A stretch of DNA of 64,000 bases from RYN-111 sp963760125 (GTDB taxonomy: Bacteria; Actinomycetota; Actinomycetes; Mycobacteriales; SCTD01). Location of the stretch: contig CAVXBV010000002.1 of the NCBI GenBank assembly GCA_963760125.1, positions 145,092 through 209,091 on the forward strand. The letters are read 5' to 3'. The stretch's first letter is position 1. The number at the start of each line of letters is the position of its first letter. This document shows, in pieces, positions 1 to 9,249 of the stretch. Below the pieces are notes generated by a model. The model had not been told where the DNA came from, did not search any database, and saw nothing but the letters and a program-made list of their open reading frames with translations. The translations under genes and the position numbers were made by a program.

Positions 1-1629
1 CAGCCGACCGGTCCCGAGGTCCACGATCGGCTGGAACCACGGCCGGATGTCACCGGCGAGCAGCGCCTGGCGCAGGTCGGCCTCCAGCGCGACCCGGGCG
101 AGCAGCTCGTCGCGCATCGAGGGCACGAACACGCAGAGCTGGTCCTTGCCGGCGTCCTTGGCGGCGTACATCGCGACGTCGGCGTTGCGCAGCAGCGCCT
201 CGGGGGTGTCGCCCGGGGCGGAGAGCACCAGTCCGACGCTGCCGGTGAGCGCGAGGGTGCGGGCCCCCAGATCGACCGGGACCGTGAGGGTCTGCAGGAT
301 CTGGTGACCGAGCTGCCAGGCGTCGCGCTCGGTCACCGGTCCCGGGAGGAGGAAGGCGAACTCGTCGCCCCCCAGGCGGGCCGGGAGGACGCCGGCCGGG
401 AGGCCGTGGGACAGCCGGTGGCCGAGGACTTCCAGCAGGCGGTCTCCGGCGTCGTGACCGAGGCTGTCGTTGACCTGCTTGAAGCCGTCGAGGTCCAGCA
501 GCGCCACGACGACCGGGCCCGCCAGGAGCTCGCTGGCCATGCGGTCGAACAACCGGGCGCGGTTGGGCAGGCCGGTCAGCGAGTCCGTCCACGCCTGCGC
601 CTGCAGCCGCTCCGTCGTCCGCGAGAGCTCCCGGGTGCGCTCGGCGACCGTGACCTCCAGCCCGCGGGACAGCCGGCTGTTCTCGGCGAGCGCGAGTCCT
701 TGACGCAGCAGCACCGACGCGAAGATCACGAAGCCGAGCCCACGGCTGACGTCGTCGGTCCCCTTCTCGCGGAGCGCGTCGTTGATCGCCAGCGCCGCCA
801 GCAGGACCAGCGGCACGAACGGGAGGGCGGCACGCCAACCGGTCGGCGGCCGCTCGGGGACGTCGACCCGGGCCGCACCCCGGTCGAGGTGGGCACCGAG
901 CGCCAGGAAGACGAACCCCACACCCCAGGCAGCATCGATCGGGTTGCCCGGCTGCCAGCTGCCGCTCTGGGCCAGCAGCCCGTAGACAGTGTGGCCGACC
1001 GCACCGGACGCCAGGCACGCCGCGACCCACGCGAGCGGGCGGTCGGTGGCGCTCCGGGCGCGCAGCCCCACGAGCACCAGCAGGGTCAGCACGACGACGT
1101 CGAGGGCCGGGTACGCCAGGCCGAGGAGCTGAGCCAGGCCGGGGGCACCCGCGGCGGCGTACGCGTCGCCGAGGGCGAGCCGCCAGGAGACCGCGAGCAG
1201 GGAGGCGCCGACGAGGATGCCGTCGGCGACGAGGCGCAGGAGCCCGAACGCGGGCCGGGGAGCGCTGGGGTGCATGAGCAGGGCGGCGAGCAGGAACGGG
1301 ACGCAGGCGACGTACCCGACGTCCGGGAGGCCGGGGAACGGGACGGCGGTCCCGACGACGAGCTCGTACCAGCACCAGGCGACCTGGCCGAGGGCCCACG
1401 TGCCGGCGAAGGCAGCGAACAGCGCCCAGCTGCTCCGCGCCCGGCCCTGGCAGCGGCGCGCGGCCCCCAGACACAGGCCCGAGGCCACGAGCGGGGCGAT
1501 CAGGTTGCCGAGGTCATCGACCCAGATCGCCGTACGGCTCCCGGTGTGGAAGGTGACGACCACGAGGTAGGTCACGGACCAGAGGAGGGCAGCGAGCAGC
1601 ACGCGACGGCGACCCGGGACACGCTGCAT
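1..1629 (-). CDS. Membrane GGDEF-EAL cyclic-di-GMP protein (C-terminus off the window)
   Basis: The minus-strand frame is open from the left edge to an ATG at 1627-1629 (543 codons, no stop seen), so the EAL part is cut off. The N-terminal ~270 residues are hydrophobic and read as several membrane spans. A short coiled linker follows, then a GGDEF domain with TDSLTGLPNR, LDLDGFKQVNDSLGH and an intact RLGGDEF active loop. After it come ADVAMYAAK and the start of an EAL domain (WFQPIVDL). No RxxD inhibitory site precedes GGDEF. Family knowledge: such proteins make and/or degrade c-di-GMP at the membrane; which activity dominates cannot be told without the EAL residues. It lies 37 bases upstream of the lysS stop and is not coupled to it. 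Long ORFs in other frames here are codon-bias shadows. Confidence 0.9.
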   Translation of the reverse strand, partial: MQRVPGRRRVLLAALLWSVTYLVVVTFHTGSRTAIWVDDLGNLIAPLVASGLCLGAARRCQGRARSSWALFAAFAGTWALGQVAWCWYELVVGTAVPFPGLPDVGYVACVPFLLAALLMHPSAPRPAFGLLRLVADGILVGASLLAVSWRLALGDAYAAAGAPGLAQLLGLAYPALDVVVLTLLVLVGLRARSATDRPLAWVAACLASGAVGHTVYGLLAQSGSWQPGNPIDAAWGVGFVFLALGAHLDRGAARVDVPERPPTGWRAALPFVPLVLLAALAINDALREKGTDDVSRGLGFVIFASVLLRQGLALAENSRLSRGLEVTVAERTRELSRTTERLQAQAWTDSLTGLPNRARLFDRMASELLAGPVVVALLDLDGFKQVNDSLGHDAGDRLLEVLGHRLSHGLPAGVLPARLGGDEFAFLLPGPVTERDAWQLGHQILQTLTVPVDLGARTLALTGSVGLVLSAPGDTPEALLRNADVAMYAAKDAGKDQLCVFVPSMRDELLARVALEADLRQALLAGDIRPWFQPIVDLGTGRL

Positions 1630-1666
1630 GCCTTCCCATCGGCAGGTCGTGGTCGTTCGTGAAGCC

Positions 1667-3181
1667 TCAGCCGGGGCGTAGGAGGGGGAACAGCACGACC
1701 TCACGGGCGGGCAGCCCTGTGAGCAGCATGACGAGGCGGTCCAGGCCCATGCCCTGTCCGCCCATGGGGGGAGCGCCGTGCTCCAGAGCGCGCAGGAAGT
1801 CCTCGTCGAGCTGCATCGCCTCGGGATCGCCGGCCGCCGCCTTGAGCGACTGCGCGGTGAGCCGACGCCGCTGCTCGACCGGGTCGACGAGCTCGGAGTA
1901 GCCCGTCGCCAGCTCGACACCGCCGATGACGAGGTCCCACGCCTCGGCCAACCGCGGGTCGTCGCGGTGGCCACGAGCCAGCGGACGGGCGTCGACGGGG
2001 TAGTCCTTGACGAAGGTGGGCTGGATCAGCGTGTGCTCGACCAGCTTCTCGAACAGCTCGAGGGCGATCTCCCCCGCCGACCAGCCAGGCTGCAACGCGA
2101 CGTCGTGCGCGTCCGCGAGGGTGGTGAGGGTCCCCGCGTCGGTACCGGCGTCGACCGTCGTGCCGGTGGCCTCGCTGACGAGCTCGAAGAGCGTCGCGGT
2201 CCGCCACGGCTGCTCGAGGTCGACCTGACCCTCGCACACGACGGTCCGTCCGACGACGCGCGCGCAGGCCAGGATCATCTCGCGCGTCAGGTCCGCGACG
2301 GTGTCGTAGTCGCCGTACGCCTCGTAGAACTCGAGCATCGTGAACTCGGGCAGATGGGTGGCGTCCATGCCCTCGTTGCGGAAGTTCTTGCCGATCTCGA
2401 AGACCCGGTCGAGTCCGCCGACGACCGCACGCTTGAGGTAGAGCTCGAGGGCGATGCGCAGCGTCATGTCGAGGTCGAGCGCGTTGAGGTGGGTGCGGAA
2501 CGGCCGGGCCGCGGCGCCGCCGTGCATCATCTGCAGCGTGGGCGTCTCGATCTCGATGTAGTCGCCGTCCTGCAGCACCTGCCGGACCGTCGCGATGATG
2601 CGCGACCGGTCGCGGAACAGCTGCCGGCTGTCGGCGTTCACGGCGAGGTCGACGTAGCGCTGCCTCACGCGCGCCTCAGGGTCGACGAGGCCCTTGTGCT
2701 TGTCGGGCAGCGGACGCAACGCCTTGCTGGTGAGCAGCCAGTCGGTCGCGAGGACGCTGAGCTCGCCGCGCTTGCTGGTGATGACCTCGCCGGTGATGCC
2801 GACGTGGTCGCCGAGGTCGACGTCGGACTTCCAGGCCGCGAGCCGCTCCTCCCCGACGCCGGCGAGGCTGATCATCACCTGCAGGGTGGCCTCACCCTCG
2901 GTGAGGGTGGCGAAGCAGAGCTTGCCGCCGGTCCGGCTGAGCAGGACCCGCCCGGTGATGCCGACCGTCTCACCGGTCTGGGTGTCCTCGGGAAGCCCCT
3001 GGTGCGTGGCGCGCACGTCCGCAAGGCTCGTGGTCCGGGGGTAGCCGAGGGCGTACGGCGGGGTGCCCGCCGCGACCAGCCGGTCGTACTTCTCGCGCCG
3101 GATCCGCACCTGCTCCGGCAGTTCGGCCTCGAAGGCCTGCTGGGGGCTGGTGTCCGCGCTCTGGTCGGGGGTCTGGCTCAC
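1667..3181 (-). CDS. lysS: Lysyl-tRNA synthetase, class II
   Basis: A 504-residue class II LysRS that charges tRNA-Lys with lysine in the cytosol. After an N-terminal OB-fold anticodon domain (about residues 60-170) come motif 2 near residue 265-290 (FRNEGMDATHLPEFTMLEFY) and motif 3 near the C-terminus (GMGLDRLVMLLTG), with the usual ending VLFPLL. Length fits bacterial LysRS. The start is GTG at 3179-3181, chosen because a TANNNT -10 element ends exactly six bases upstream, indicating a leaderless mRNA, and no Shine-Dalgarno is visible. It lies downstream of coaX on the same strand but with a 92-base gap and its own promoter. Position next to coaX/nad/pan genes is conserved in actinobacteria. 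Confidence 0.97.
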   Translation of the reverse strand: MSQTPDQSADTSPQQAFEAELPEQVRIRREKYDRLVAAGTPPYALGYPRTTSLADVRATHQGLPEDTQTGETVGITGRVLLSRTGGKLCFATLTEGEATLQVMISLAGVGEERLAAWKSDVDLGDHVGITGEVITSKRGELSVLATDWLLTSKALRPLPDKHKGLVDPEARVRQRYVDLAVNADSRQLFRDRSRIIATVRQVLQDGDYIEIETPTLQMMHGGAAARPFRTHLNALDLDMTLRIALELYLKRAVVGGLDRVFEIGKNFRNEGMDATHLPEFTMLEFYEAYGDYDTVADLTREMILACARVVGRTVVCEGQVDLEQPWRTATLFELVSEATGTTVDAGTDAGTLTTLADAHDVALQPGWSAGEIALELFEKLVEHTLIQPTFVKDYPVDARPLARGHRDDPRLAEAWDLVIGGVELATGYSELVDPVEQRRRLTAQSLKAAAGDPEAMQLDEDFLRALEHGAPPMGGQGMGLDRLVMLLTGLPAREVVLFPLLRPG

Positions 3182-3187
3182 CCCCCG

Positions 3188-3193
3188 ACCCTA
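3188..3193 (-). promoter_or_regulatory. -10 element of a leaderless lysS promoter
   Basis: On the minus strand the hexamer TAGGGT is followed by six bases and then the GTG start of lysS. This matches the TANNNT consensus and the spacing expected if transcription starts at the first base of the start codon. No convincing -35 is seen, which is common in actinobacteria. Confidence 0.5.
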
Positions 3194-3273
3194 TCGGCGC
3201 CCCGCCCCCGGCCCCGCTGCGTCATCACGCGCGAGCGCGGCGTCCCCTGAGTCCTGAGGACGCGCGATGAGGG

Positions 3274-4035
3274 TCAGGTGTTCTTCTCGTAGACCAGCCG
3301 CAGGCCGATCAGGGTGAGGTCCGGCTCGTGGTGGTCGAAGCTCTCGCACAGGTCGAACATCAGGTGGGACAGCCCGCCGGTCGCGATGACGATCGGCGCT
3401 TTCGGCCCACCCATCTCCCGCGCGATGCGCGCCACCATCCCGTCGACCTGCGACGCGAAGCCGTACACCAGCCCGCTCTGCAGCGCCTCGACGGTCGACT
3501 TGCCGATGACCGAGCGGGGCTCGACCAGCTCGACCTTGAACAGCCGCGCGGCCCGGGCCGCGAGCGCGTCGACGGAGATCTCGACGCCGGGGGCCAGCGC
3601 CCCCCCGAGGAACTCCCCCTTGGCCGACACCACGTCGAAGTTGGTCGACGTCCCGAAGTCCACGACGATCGCCGGCCCGCCGTACAGCGTGTGGGCGGCC
3701 AGGGTGTTCACGACGCGGTCGGGCCCGACCTCCTTGGGGTTGTCGTAGAGCAGCGGGACGCCGGTCTTGATGCCCGGGCCCACGACGACGGTCCGGGCGT
3801 CGGCGTAGTAGCGGTCGAACATCTGCCGCAGCTGGTCGAGCACCTGCGGGACGGTCGAGCAGACGGCGACGCCGTCGGGCTCCGGGTGGCGCGAGAGCAG
3901 GCCGTGGAACAGCAGCGCCAATTCGTCGGCCGTGACGCGGGCGTCCGTCCGCAGCCGGTACGACGAGAACAGGTGCTCGCCGTCGAACAGGCCCAGCACG
4001 ATGTTGGTGTTCCCGACGTCGACGGTGAGCAGCAC
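3274..4035 (-). CDS. coaX: Type III pantothenate kinase
   Basis: A 253-residue kinase that phosphorylates pantothenate, the first step of CoA synthesis. The N-terminal phosphate loop DVGNTNIVLGLF (residues 6-17) and the acceptor-site segment with VGPDRVVN and VVDFGTSTNFD (about 103-135), followed by GGALAPG, are diagnostic for CoaX. Start is GTG at 4033-4035. Only one base separates it from the nadC stop, so it is the distal gene of the DUF2520-panC-panD-nadB-nadC-coaX operon, linking pantothenate synthesis to its use. A weak inverted repeat (GCGTCC at 3240-3245, GGACGC at 3258-3263) lies just downstream and might end the operon. Confidence 0.96.
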   Translation of the reverse strand: MLLTVDVGNTNIVLGLFDGEHLFSSYRLRTDARVTADELALLFHGLLSRHPEPDGVAVCSTVPQVLDQLRQMFDRYYADARTVVVGPGIKTGVPLLYDNPKEVGPDRVVNTLAAHTLYGGPAIVVDFGTSTNFDVVSAKGEFLGGALAPGVEISVDALAARAARLFKVELVEPRSVIGKSTVEALQSGLVYGFASQVDGMVARIAREMGGPKAPIVIATGGLSHLMFDLCESFDHHEPDLTLIGLRLVYEKNT

Positions 4036-4036
4036 C

Positions 4037-4927
4037 TCAACCCACCGGGCGCAGGTCGAGCCCGAGGTCCAGGACCGGCGCGGAGTGGGTCAGCGCACCC
4101 ACCGACAGGAAGTCCACACCGGTCTCCGCCACTGCCCGGGCCCGCTCGAGGGTCAACCCCCCGGAGGCCTCGGTGCGGACGCCGCGCGGCCGGCAGATCG
4201 CCACGGCGGCACGCAGCGCCTCGAGGTCCATGTTGTCGAGCAGCACGAGGTCGGCACCGGCCTCGACGACCGCCGCGACCTGCTCGACCGTGTCGCACTC
4301 CACCTCGACGTCGAGGTCGGGCCACATGAGGCGCACCGCCTCGAAGGCCTGCGTCACCCCACCGGCAGCGACGACGTGGTTGTCCTTCACCAGGGCGGCG
4401 TCGGACAACGACCTCCGGTGGTTGACGCCCCCGCCGACGACCACGGCTGCCTTCTCGAGCGCGCGCAGCCCTGGCGTGGTCTTGCGGGTGTCGCGGATGC
4501 GGGCGCCCGTCCCCTCGACGGCCTCGACCCAGCGGGCCGTCGTCGACGCGACCCCGGACAGGTGGCAGAGCAGGTTCAGCGCCGAGCGCTCGGCGGTGAG
4601 CAGCGTCCGGACCAGACCCGTCACCTGCAGCACGGTCGTCCCCGCCGCGGCCGGCCCGTCCGCCCCGACCAGGTCCCACACCACGTCGTCGTCGGCGACC
4701 GCGTCGACGCAGGCCATCGCCACAGCGATCCCCGCGACCACGCCGGCCACCCGGGGGACGAACGCCGCCGTACCCTCCTGGTCGAACGGCACGGTCGCGA
4801 CGCTCGTCACGTCGACGCCACCGGCAAGGTCCTCCTCGACGGTGGCCCGCGCGAGGTCCTCGACGGCGACGGGGTCGAGGCCGGCGAGCGAGAGCGCCGC
4901 CAGGGTGGGTTCGGACAGCACGGTCAT
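4037..4927 (-). CDS. nadC: Nicotinate-nucleotide pyrophosphorylase (carboxylating)
   Basis: Quinolinate phosphoribosyltransferase, 296 residues, converting quinolinate and PRPP to nicotinate mononucleotide in de novo NAD synthesis. RDTRKTTPGLRALEK and the following GGGVNHRRSL are the classical substrate-binding segments; ALVKDNH and VLLDNM are also present. The reading frame stays open upstream into nadB, but ATG at 4925-4927 is the likely start because it overlaps the nadB TGA in an ATGA junction, implying translational coupling. Length is normal for the family. Confidence 0.96.
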   Translation of the reverse strand: MTVLSEPTLAALSLAGLDPVAVEDLARATVEEDLAGGVDVTSVATVPFDQEGTAAFVPRVAGVVAGIAVAMACVDAVADDDVVWDLVGADGPAAAGTTVLQVTGLVRTLLTAERSALNLLCHLSGVASTTARWVEAVEGTGARIRDTRKTTPGLRALEKAAVVVGGGVNHRRSLSDAALVKDNHVVAAGGVTQAFEAVRLMWPDLDVEVECDTVEQVAAVVEAGADLVLLDNMDLEALRAAVAICRPRGVRTEASGGLTLERARAVAETGVDFLSVGALTHSAPVLDLGLDLRPVG

Positions 4928-6543
4928 TCCTCCAGGGCAGTGAGCGAGGTGCGGTAGGTCGTGCCGGCGAGCGTCGTGACCAGGTGGCCACGCCACGCCT
5001 CGGACGGTTCGGGGAAGTCCTCTCGCCAGTGCGCGCCGCGGGTCTCCTCGCGACGGGTCGCGGCGGCCACGAGCGCGGAGGCGAGAGCGTGCAGGCCCGT
5101 GGACTCCCACGCCGCCGGCGACGGCGACGTGGACGCACACGACTCCAGGGCCATCAGCGATGTCGCCGTCGCCGCAAGGGAGTCCGCGGACCGGAGCACT
5201 CCGGCTCCTTGGGTCATGGCTGCGGCGACCTCGGCCCGCGTGCTGGGGTCGAGCAGCACCCGGTCCTCAGCTTGCGCGACCGGCAGCCCCGGCGAGGCGA
5301 GCCCGCGCGCGAGGTCCGCACCGATGCGGCCGGCGAACACCAGCCCCTCGAGCAGGGAGTTGGACGCCAGCCGGTTCGCGCCGTGCACGCCGGTGCAGGC
5401 GACCTCACCACAGGCGTAGAGACCCGGCACGCTGGTGCGCCCATCGAGGTCGGTGATGACGCCGCCGCTGGCGTAGTGGGCGGCTGGAGCGACAGGGATG
5501 AGGTCGGTCACCGGGTCGACGCCATCCTCCCGGCACCGGGCCACGATCGTCGGGAAACGCGCGGCCAGCCCAGGAACGCCTCGCGCGTCGAGGAACACGT
5601 GGTCGGTCCCGAGCTGCTGCATCCGCCGGTGGATGGCCTTCGCCACGACGTCGCGGGGCGCGAGATCAGCCAGCTCGTGGTCGGCCTTGGTGATGACCCG
5701 TCGCCCCTCGGTGTCCACGAGGAACGCGCCCTCTCCCCGGACGGCCTCGCTGATCAAGGGCTGCTGGCCGGTCGACCCCACGCCCAGCCACATGACGGTC
5801 GGGTGGAACTGCACGAACTCCAGGTCCGTCACCTCCGCGCCGGCCCGGAGGGCGAGGGCGACCCCGTCGCCGGTCGAGACGCTCGGGTTGGTGGTGCTGC
5901 TGAACACCTGGCCCATACCGCCGGTGGCGAGGACGACAGCACGCGCGTGCACCGCACCGACACCGTCCTGCGTGCCCTCACCGAGGACGTGGAGCGTCAC
6001 GCCCGCCGTCCTCCCCGTGGCGTCCTGGAGCAGGTCGAGGACGAGGGCGTGCTCGATGAGCCGGATCCGCGGGTGGGCGTGAACCGCCGCCACCAGGGCT
6101 CGGGAGACCTCGGCGCCCGTCGCGTCGCCGCCCGCGTGCACGATGCGGTCCCGGTGATGGCCGCCCTCGCGGGTGAGGAGCAACGCGCCGCTGGGGTCGA
6201 GGTCGAACGCGGCGCCGAGCGCGATGAGCTCGCGCAGCCGGGCCGGTCCCTCCTCGCACAGGACGTGCACGGCAGCCAGGTCGCACAGGCCGGCGCCGGC
6301 CGTCAACGTGTCCTCTTCGTGCTCGAGAGGAGAGTCGTCCGCGCCCAGCGCCGCCGCGACACCGCCTTGGGCCCAGCGGGTCGAGCCGTCGTCGACCCGC
6401 ACCTTCGTGACCACGAGGACGTCGTACGTCAGTGCGGCGTGGAGGGCCGTCATCAGACCGGCGACGCCGGAGCCGACCACGACGACGTCGGCAGTGGTGA
6501 CCCAACCCGGGTCGGGGGCAAGCAGCCGCGACGCGCGCGTCAC
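4924..6543 (-). CDS. nadB: L-aspartate oxidase
   Basis: A 539-residue FAD enzyme oxidising L-aspartate to iminoaspartate, the entry step of NAD synthesis. It shows the dinucleotide fold VVVGSGVAGL at about residues 20-30, the flavin-site RWAQGGVAAAL near 56, FHPTVMW, and the C-terminal FAD segment HGANRLASNSLLEG. Start GTG (6541-6543) overlaps the panD stop as GTGA, and its own stop overlaps nadC. nadA is not next to it here: the gene sits between panD and nadC, an arrangement also seen in other actinobacteria. Confidence 0.96.
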   Translation of the reverse strand: MTRASRLLAPDPGWVTTADVVVVGSGVAGLMTALHAALTYDVLVVTKVRVDDGSTRWAQGGVAAALGADDSPLEHEEDTLTAGAGLCDLAAVHVLCEEGPARLRELIALGAAFDLDPSGALLLTREGGHHRDRIVHAGGDATGAEVSRALVAAVHAHPRIRLIEHALVLDLLQDATGRTAGVTLHVLGEGTQDGVGAVHARAVVLATGGMGQVFSSTTNPSVSTGDGVALALRAGAEVTDLEFVQFHPTVMWLGVGSTGQQPLISEAVRGEGAFLVDTEGRRVITKADHELADLAPRDVVAKAIHRRMQQLGTDHVFLDARGVPGLAARFPTIVARCREDGVDPVTDLIPVAPAAHYASGGVITDLDGRTSVPGLYACGEVACTGVHGANRLASNSLLEGLVFAGRIGADLARGLASPGLPVAQAEDRVLLDPSTRAEVAAAMTQGAGVLRSADSLAATATSLMALESCASTSPSPAAWESTGLHALASALVAAATRREETRGAHWREDFPEPSEAWRGHLVTTLAGTTYRTSLTALEE

Positions 6544-7016
6544 CAGACCAGGGTGGGATCGTCGTCGTACGAACCCGTGTGCGGCACCTCGCGCGGGTCC
6601 GCGGGGTAGCGCAGGTCGCCGCGCTGAAGACCGGACTGCGGCAGCGCCTCGGCAGGGTCGTGGCCCGTGCCGATGACCTTGTTGTCGGCGTCGACGAAGA
6701 CGACGCGGGGCTGGCGGGTGCGGGCCTCCTCGTCGTCCATCTGCCCGTAGGCGATGAGGATGACCAGGTCGCCAGGGTGGATGAGCCGCGCGGCCGCCCC
6801 GTTGATGCCGATGACACCGGACCCCCGGGGACCGCTGATGACGTAGGTCTCCAGGCGGGCACCGTTGGTGACATCGACGATCGCCACCTTCTCCCCGGCG
6901 TAGAGGTCCGCCGCATCGAGCAGGTCCTGGTCGACGGTGACCGAGCCGACGTAGTGCAGGTCGGCCTGGGTCACGGTCGCGCGATGGATCTTGCTCGTGA
7001 GCATGGTGCGCAGCAT
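6540..7016 (-). CDS. panD: Aspartate 1-decarboxylase
   Basis: Pyruvoyl-dependent enzyme (158 residues) that makes beta-alanine from aspartate for pantothenate. The proenzyme self-cleaves between Gly24 and Ser25; this site is visible in LHYVGSVTVD. ATG at 7014-7016 was chosen because MLRTML is the family N-terminus and this ATG shares one base with the panC stop (TGATG). The protein is roughly 30 residues longer than the E. coli enzyme at the C-terminus, ending in a charged tail (TGSYDDDPTLVW), a usual feature of actinobacterial PanD. Confidence 0.96.
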   Translation of the reverse strand: MLRTMLTSKIHRATVTQADLHYVGSVTVDQDLLDAADLYAGEKVAIVDVTNGARLETYVISGPRGSGVIGINGAAARLIHPGDLVILIAYGQMDDEEARTRQPRVVFVDADNKVIGTGHDPAEALPQSGLQRGDLRYPADPREVPHTGSYDDDPTLVW

Positions 7017-7807
7017 CAGCGGGAGTCTTCCTGGAGGGGGAGGTTGTCGATCAGCCGGGTCGTACCCACCGTCGCAGCAACCACCATCAGGTCGCCGTCG
7101 GGTGTCACCTCGAAGGTCGTGGAGTCCACGATCTCGAGGTAGTCGAGGTCGGCCGGCTGCCCGAGGAACAGGGCCCGGCCCTTCGCCAGGTCGCGGGTCG
7201 TCAGCGCCTGGCTGAGCAGCAGCGCGGTCGTGCGCTGCTCCGGGGTGAGGTAGCGGTTGCGGCTCGACAGCGCGAGCCCGTCGGGCTCGCGGACCGTCGG
7301 CACCGCGACGACCTGCACGGGGACGTCGAGGTCCGCGACCATCCGCCGGATGGCGCTGAGCTGCTGGGCGTCCTTCTGCCCGAACAGCGCGACGTCCGGC
7401 TGCGTGAGGTGCAGCAGCTTGAGCACGACGGTGAGCACGCCGTCGAAGTGGCCCGGGCGGGACGCGCCCTCGAAGCCCTCGCCGAGGCTGCCGGCACTGA
7501 CCCGGACCACCGGGTCGCGCGGGTAGACGACCTCCGGGGTCGGCGTGAACACCACGTCGGCGAGGCCGTCGAGGAGTGCGAGGTCCTGCTCGAGGGTGCG
7601 CGGGTAGCGATCGAGGTCCTCGCCCGCGCCGAACTGCAGCGGGTTCACGAAGATCGTCACGACGACGTGGTCCGCGAGCTCTCGCGCCTCGCGCACCAGG
7701 GTCACGTGGCCCTCGTGCAGCGCGCCCATGGTCATGACGACGGCGACGCGACCGGTCAGGTCCTTGCGCACCGTGACCAGGTCCGCACGACTGCTGACGA
7801 CCCTCAT
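7016..7807 (-). CDS. panC: Pantothenate synthetase
   Basis: A 263-residue ligase joining pantoate and beta-alanine with ATP. MTMGALHEGH (about residues 25-34) is the nucleotide-binding HxGH motif; VNPLQFGAGEDLDRYPRT, FGQKDAQQL and LSSRNRYL are further family signatures. The C-terminus is somewhat short compared with E. coli. ATG at 7805-7807 overlaps the stop of the DUF2520 gene upstream (ATGA), so the long upstream extension of this frame is not coding. Together with panD it supplies the substrate for coaX at the end of the operon. Confidence 0.96.
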   Translation of the reverse strand: MRVVSSRADLVTVRKDLTGRVAVVMTMGALHEGHVTLVREARELADHVVVTIFVNPLQFGAGEDLDRYPRTLEQDLALLDGLADVVFTPTPEVVYPRDPVVRVSAGSLGEGFEGASRPGHFDGVLTVVLKLLHLTQPDVALFGQKDAQQLSAIRRMVADLDVPVQVVAVPTVREPDGLALSSRNRYLTPEQRTTALLLSQALTTRDLAKGRALFLGQPADLDYLEIVDSTTFEVTPDGDLMVVAATVGTTRLIDNLPLQEDSR

Positions 7808-8670
7808 GCAAGGACCCCCAACAGCTCGTCCGCCTGAGCAGCGCGCAGGCGCCCGCTGGCGAGCGCGCGGTCGGCGGTGAGGCGGGCGAGGGCGAGGTAG
7901 GCCGGGCGCACGTCGTCTGGCAGGACCGCGAGGTGCGCCGCCACGGTGCCCGCGTCGCCGCGACTGACCGGACCGGTGAGCGCGGCGTCGCCCGCCCGGA
8001 GCGCGCCGTCGAGGGCCGCCGTCAGGAGCGGGGCGAGGACGGCGCCCGGGTCCTCGGCACCGGCAGCCCGCAGCAGGTCGGCAGCACTGCTGACCACGGT
8101 GACGAGGTGGTTCGCGCCGTGGGCCAGCGCCGCGTGCCACAGCGGCCGCAGCGCGTCGTCGACCCAGACCGGCTCGCCGCCCATCTCGAGCACCAGCGCC
8201 TCCGCGATGGGCCGCAGCACGTCAGGAGCCGTGATGCCGAAGCAGGCGCCGTGCAGCCGGTCGAGGTCGGTGCTCGTGCCGCTGAACGGCAAGGCGGGGT
8301 GCAGGGCCAGCAGCAGGGCACGGGCCGGCTCGAGCACCTGCAGGCCGTGGCGGCCGCTGACGTGCGCCACCAGCTGGCCGGGGGTGAAGGTGTCGAGGTC
8401 CGCCAGCCCGGTGACCAGCCCGGGCAGGACGTCGTCGGGGACCGCGAGCAGCACGAGCCCTGCAGCGCGGACCACGTCGTCCGGGGTGCGGACGGGCACC
8501 CCCGGCAGCATCGCGGCCGCGCGGGCCTGGCTCGCCTCGCTGACGGCGCTCACCGCCACCACCTCGTGACCCGCCCGCTGGAGCGCAGCCCCCAGCACCG
8601 AGCCCACGCGGCCGCAGCCGACCACGCCGACGCGCAGGCGGGCAGCGTCGGGACGCGCGGTCGCGTTCAT
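7804..8670 (-). CDS. Rossmann-like/DUF2520 domain protein
   Basis: About 288 residues from the ATG at 8668-8670. An N-terminal NAD(P)-type Rossmann motif (VGVVGCGRVGSVLGAAL) is followed by VLLAVPDD, HVSGRHG and LHPALPF, and then the helical DUF2520 half. The fold resembles NADP-dependent F420/pyrroline-carboxylate-type reductases, but the reaction is unknown. It is the first gene of the pan-nad-coaX operon, overlapping panC by ATGA, as in many actinobacteria. A role in pantoate formation, as a stand-in ketopantoate reductase, is tempting but only an inference. An upstream TTG (8746-8748) would add 26 residues; neither start has a clear Shine-Dalgarno. Confidence 0.85.
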   Translation of the reverse strand: MNATARPDAARLRVGVVGCGRVGSVLGAALQRAGHEVVAVSAVSEASQARAAAMLPGVPVRTPDDVVRAAGLVLLAVPDDVLPGLVTGLADLDTFTPGQLVAHVSGRHGLQVLEPARALLLALHPALPFSGTSTDLDRLHGACFGITAPDVLRPIAEALVLEMGGEPVWVDDALRPLWHAALAHGANHLVTVVSSAADLLRAAGAEDPGAVLAPLLTAALDGALRAGDAALTGPVSRGDAGTVAAHLAVLPDDVRPAYLALARLTADRALASGRLRAAQADELLGVLA

Positions 8671-8787
8671 CAGGGGGGTCGTTCCAGTCCTCGAAGGGGG
8701 TACCGGACGTGTGCTGGCCAAGCGTAACGCTGCTGCCGCACGGGGCAAGCGGTTGTGGCTGAGGTCACCCGCACGTTCAGCGGCCGG

Positions 8788-9249
8788 TCAACCGATCAGG
8801 TCGTACCCGCCCTGGGTGGGGTCGGCCCGTCCTCCCTGCCCGTCAGCAGGCAGGATCGTCTGCGTGCACCGACTGCTCGCCAGCAGGCGCTCCTCGGCGT
8901 CGAACAGCTCGGCGCTGCAGAAGGCCAGGCGACTGGTCCGCTTGACCACCACGCCGCGTGCCGTCAGCGGCCCGGGTCGGGTGGCCCGGTAGAACTCGAC
9001 CCGCAGGTCCGCGGTGAGGAACACCTCCCCGGGCTTCAGGGTCGACCAGCAGGCCGCCCCCATTGCCGAGTCGAGCAGCGTGGTCACCATGCCGCCGTGG
9101 ATGACCTGACCGGACGCCGTGGGGAAGCCGTACTCCCTGGTGGCCGTGCAGGTCAGCACCGACCGGCCGCCGCCCCGTTCCACGATCTGCATGCCGAGCG
9201 TCGCTCCGATGTGGACCCCGTCGTACTCCGTCTCCGTCACGAGGGGCAT
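8788..9249 (-). CDS. PaaI-family hotdog thioesterase
   Basis: A 153-residue single hotdog domain with the motif VIHGGMVTTLLDSAMG, in which the central helix follows HGG; this is the PaaI/YbgC-type acyl-CoA thioesterase signature. The substrate cannot be inferred. Its start codon lies in a CATG tetranucleotide that also provides the ATG of the divergent methyltransferase, so the two transcripts begin back to back. No operon partner on this strand: the next gene downstream is the DUF2520 gene after more than 100 bases. Confidence 0.85.
   Translation of the reverse strand: MPLVTETEYDGVHIGATLGMQIVERGGGRSVLTCTATREYGFPTASGQVIHGGMVTTLLDSAMGAACWSTLKPGEVFLTADLRVEFYRATRPGPLTARGVVVKRTSRLAFCSAELFDAEERLLASSRCTQTILPADGQGGRADPTQGGYDLIG

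Noticed and set aside
304..1662. 452-codon plus-strand and 474-codon minus-strand frames over the GGDEF-EAL gene
   Set aside because: The frame with GGDEF and EAL motifs runs off the left edge; these two are shadows of it.
3240..3263. Inverted repeat GCGTCC/GGACGC after coaX as a terminator
   Set aside because: Only six base pairs with a long loop; too weak to list as a feature.
4984..6609. 541-codon plus-strand frame antisense to nadB
   Set aside because: nadB motifs are all on the minus strand; the plus frame has no recognisable domain.
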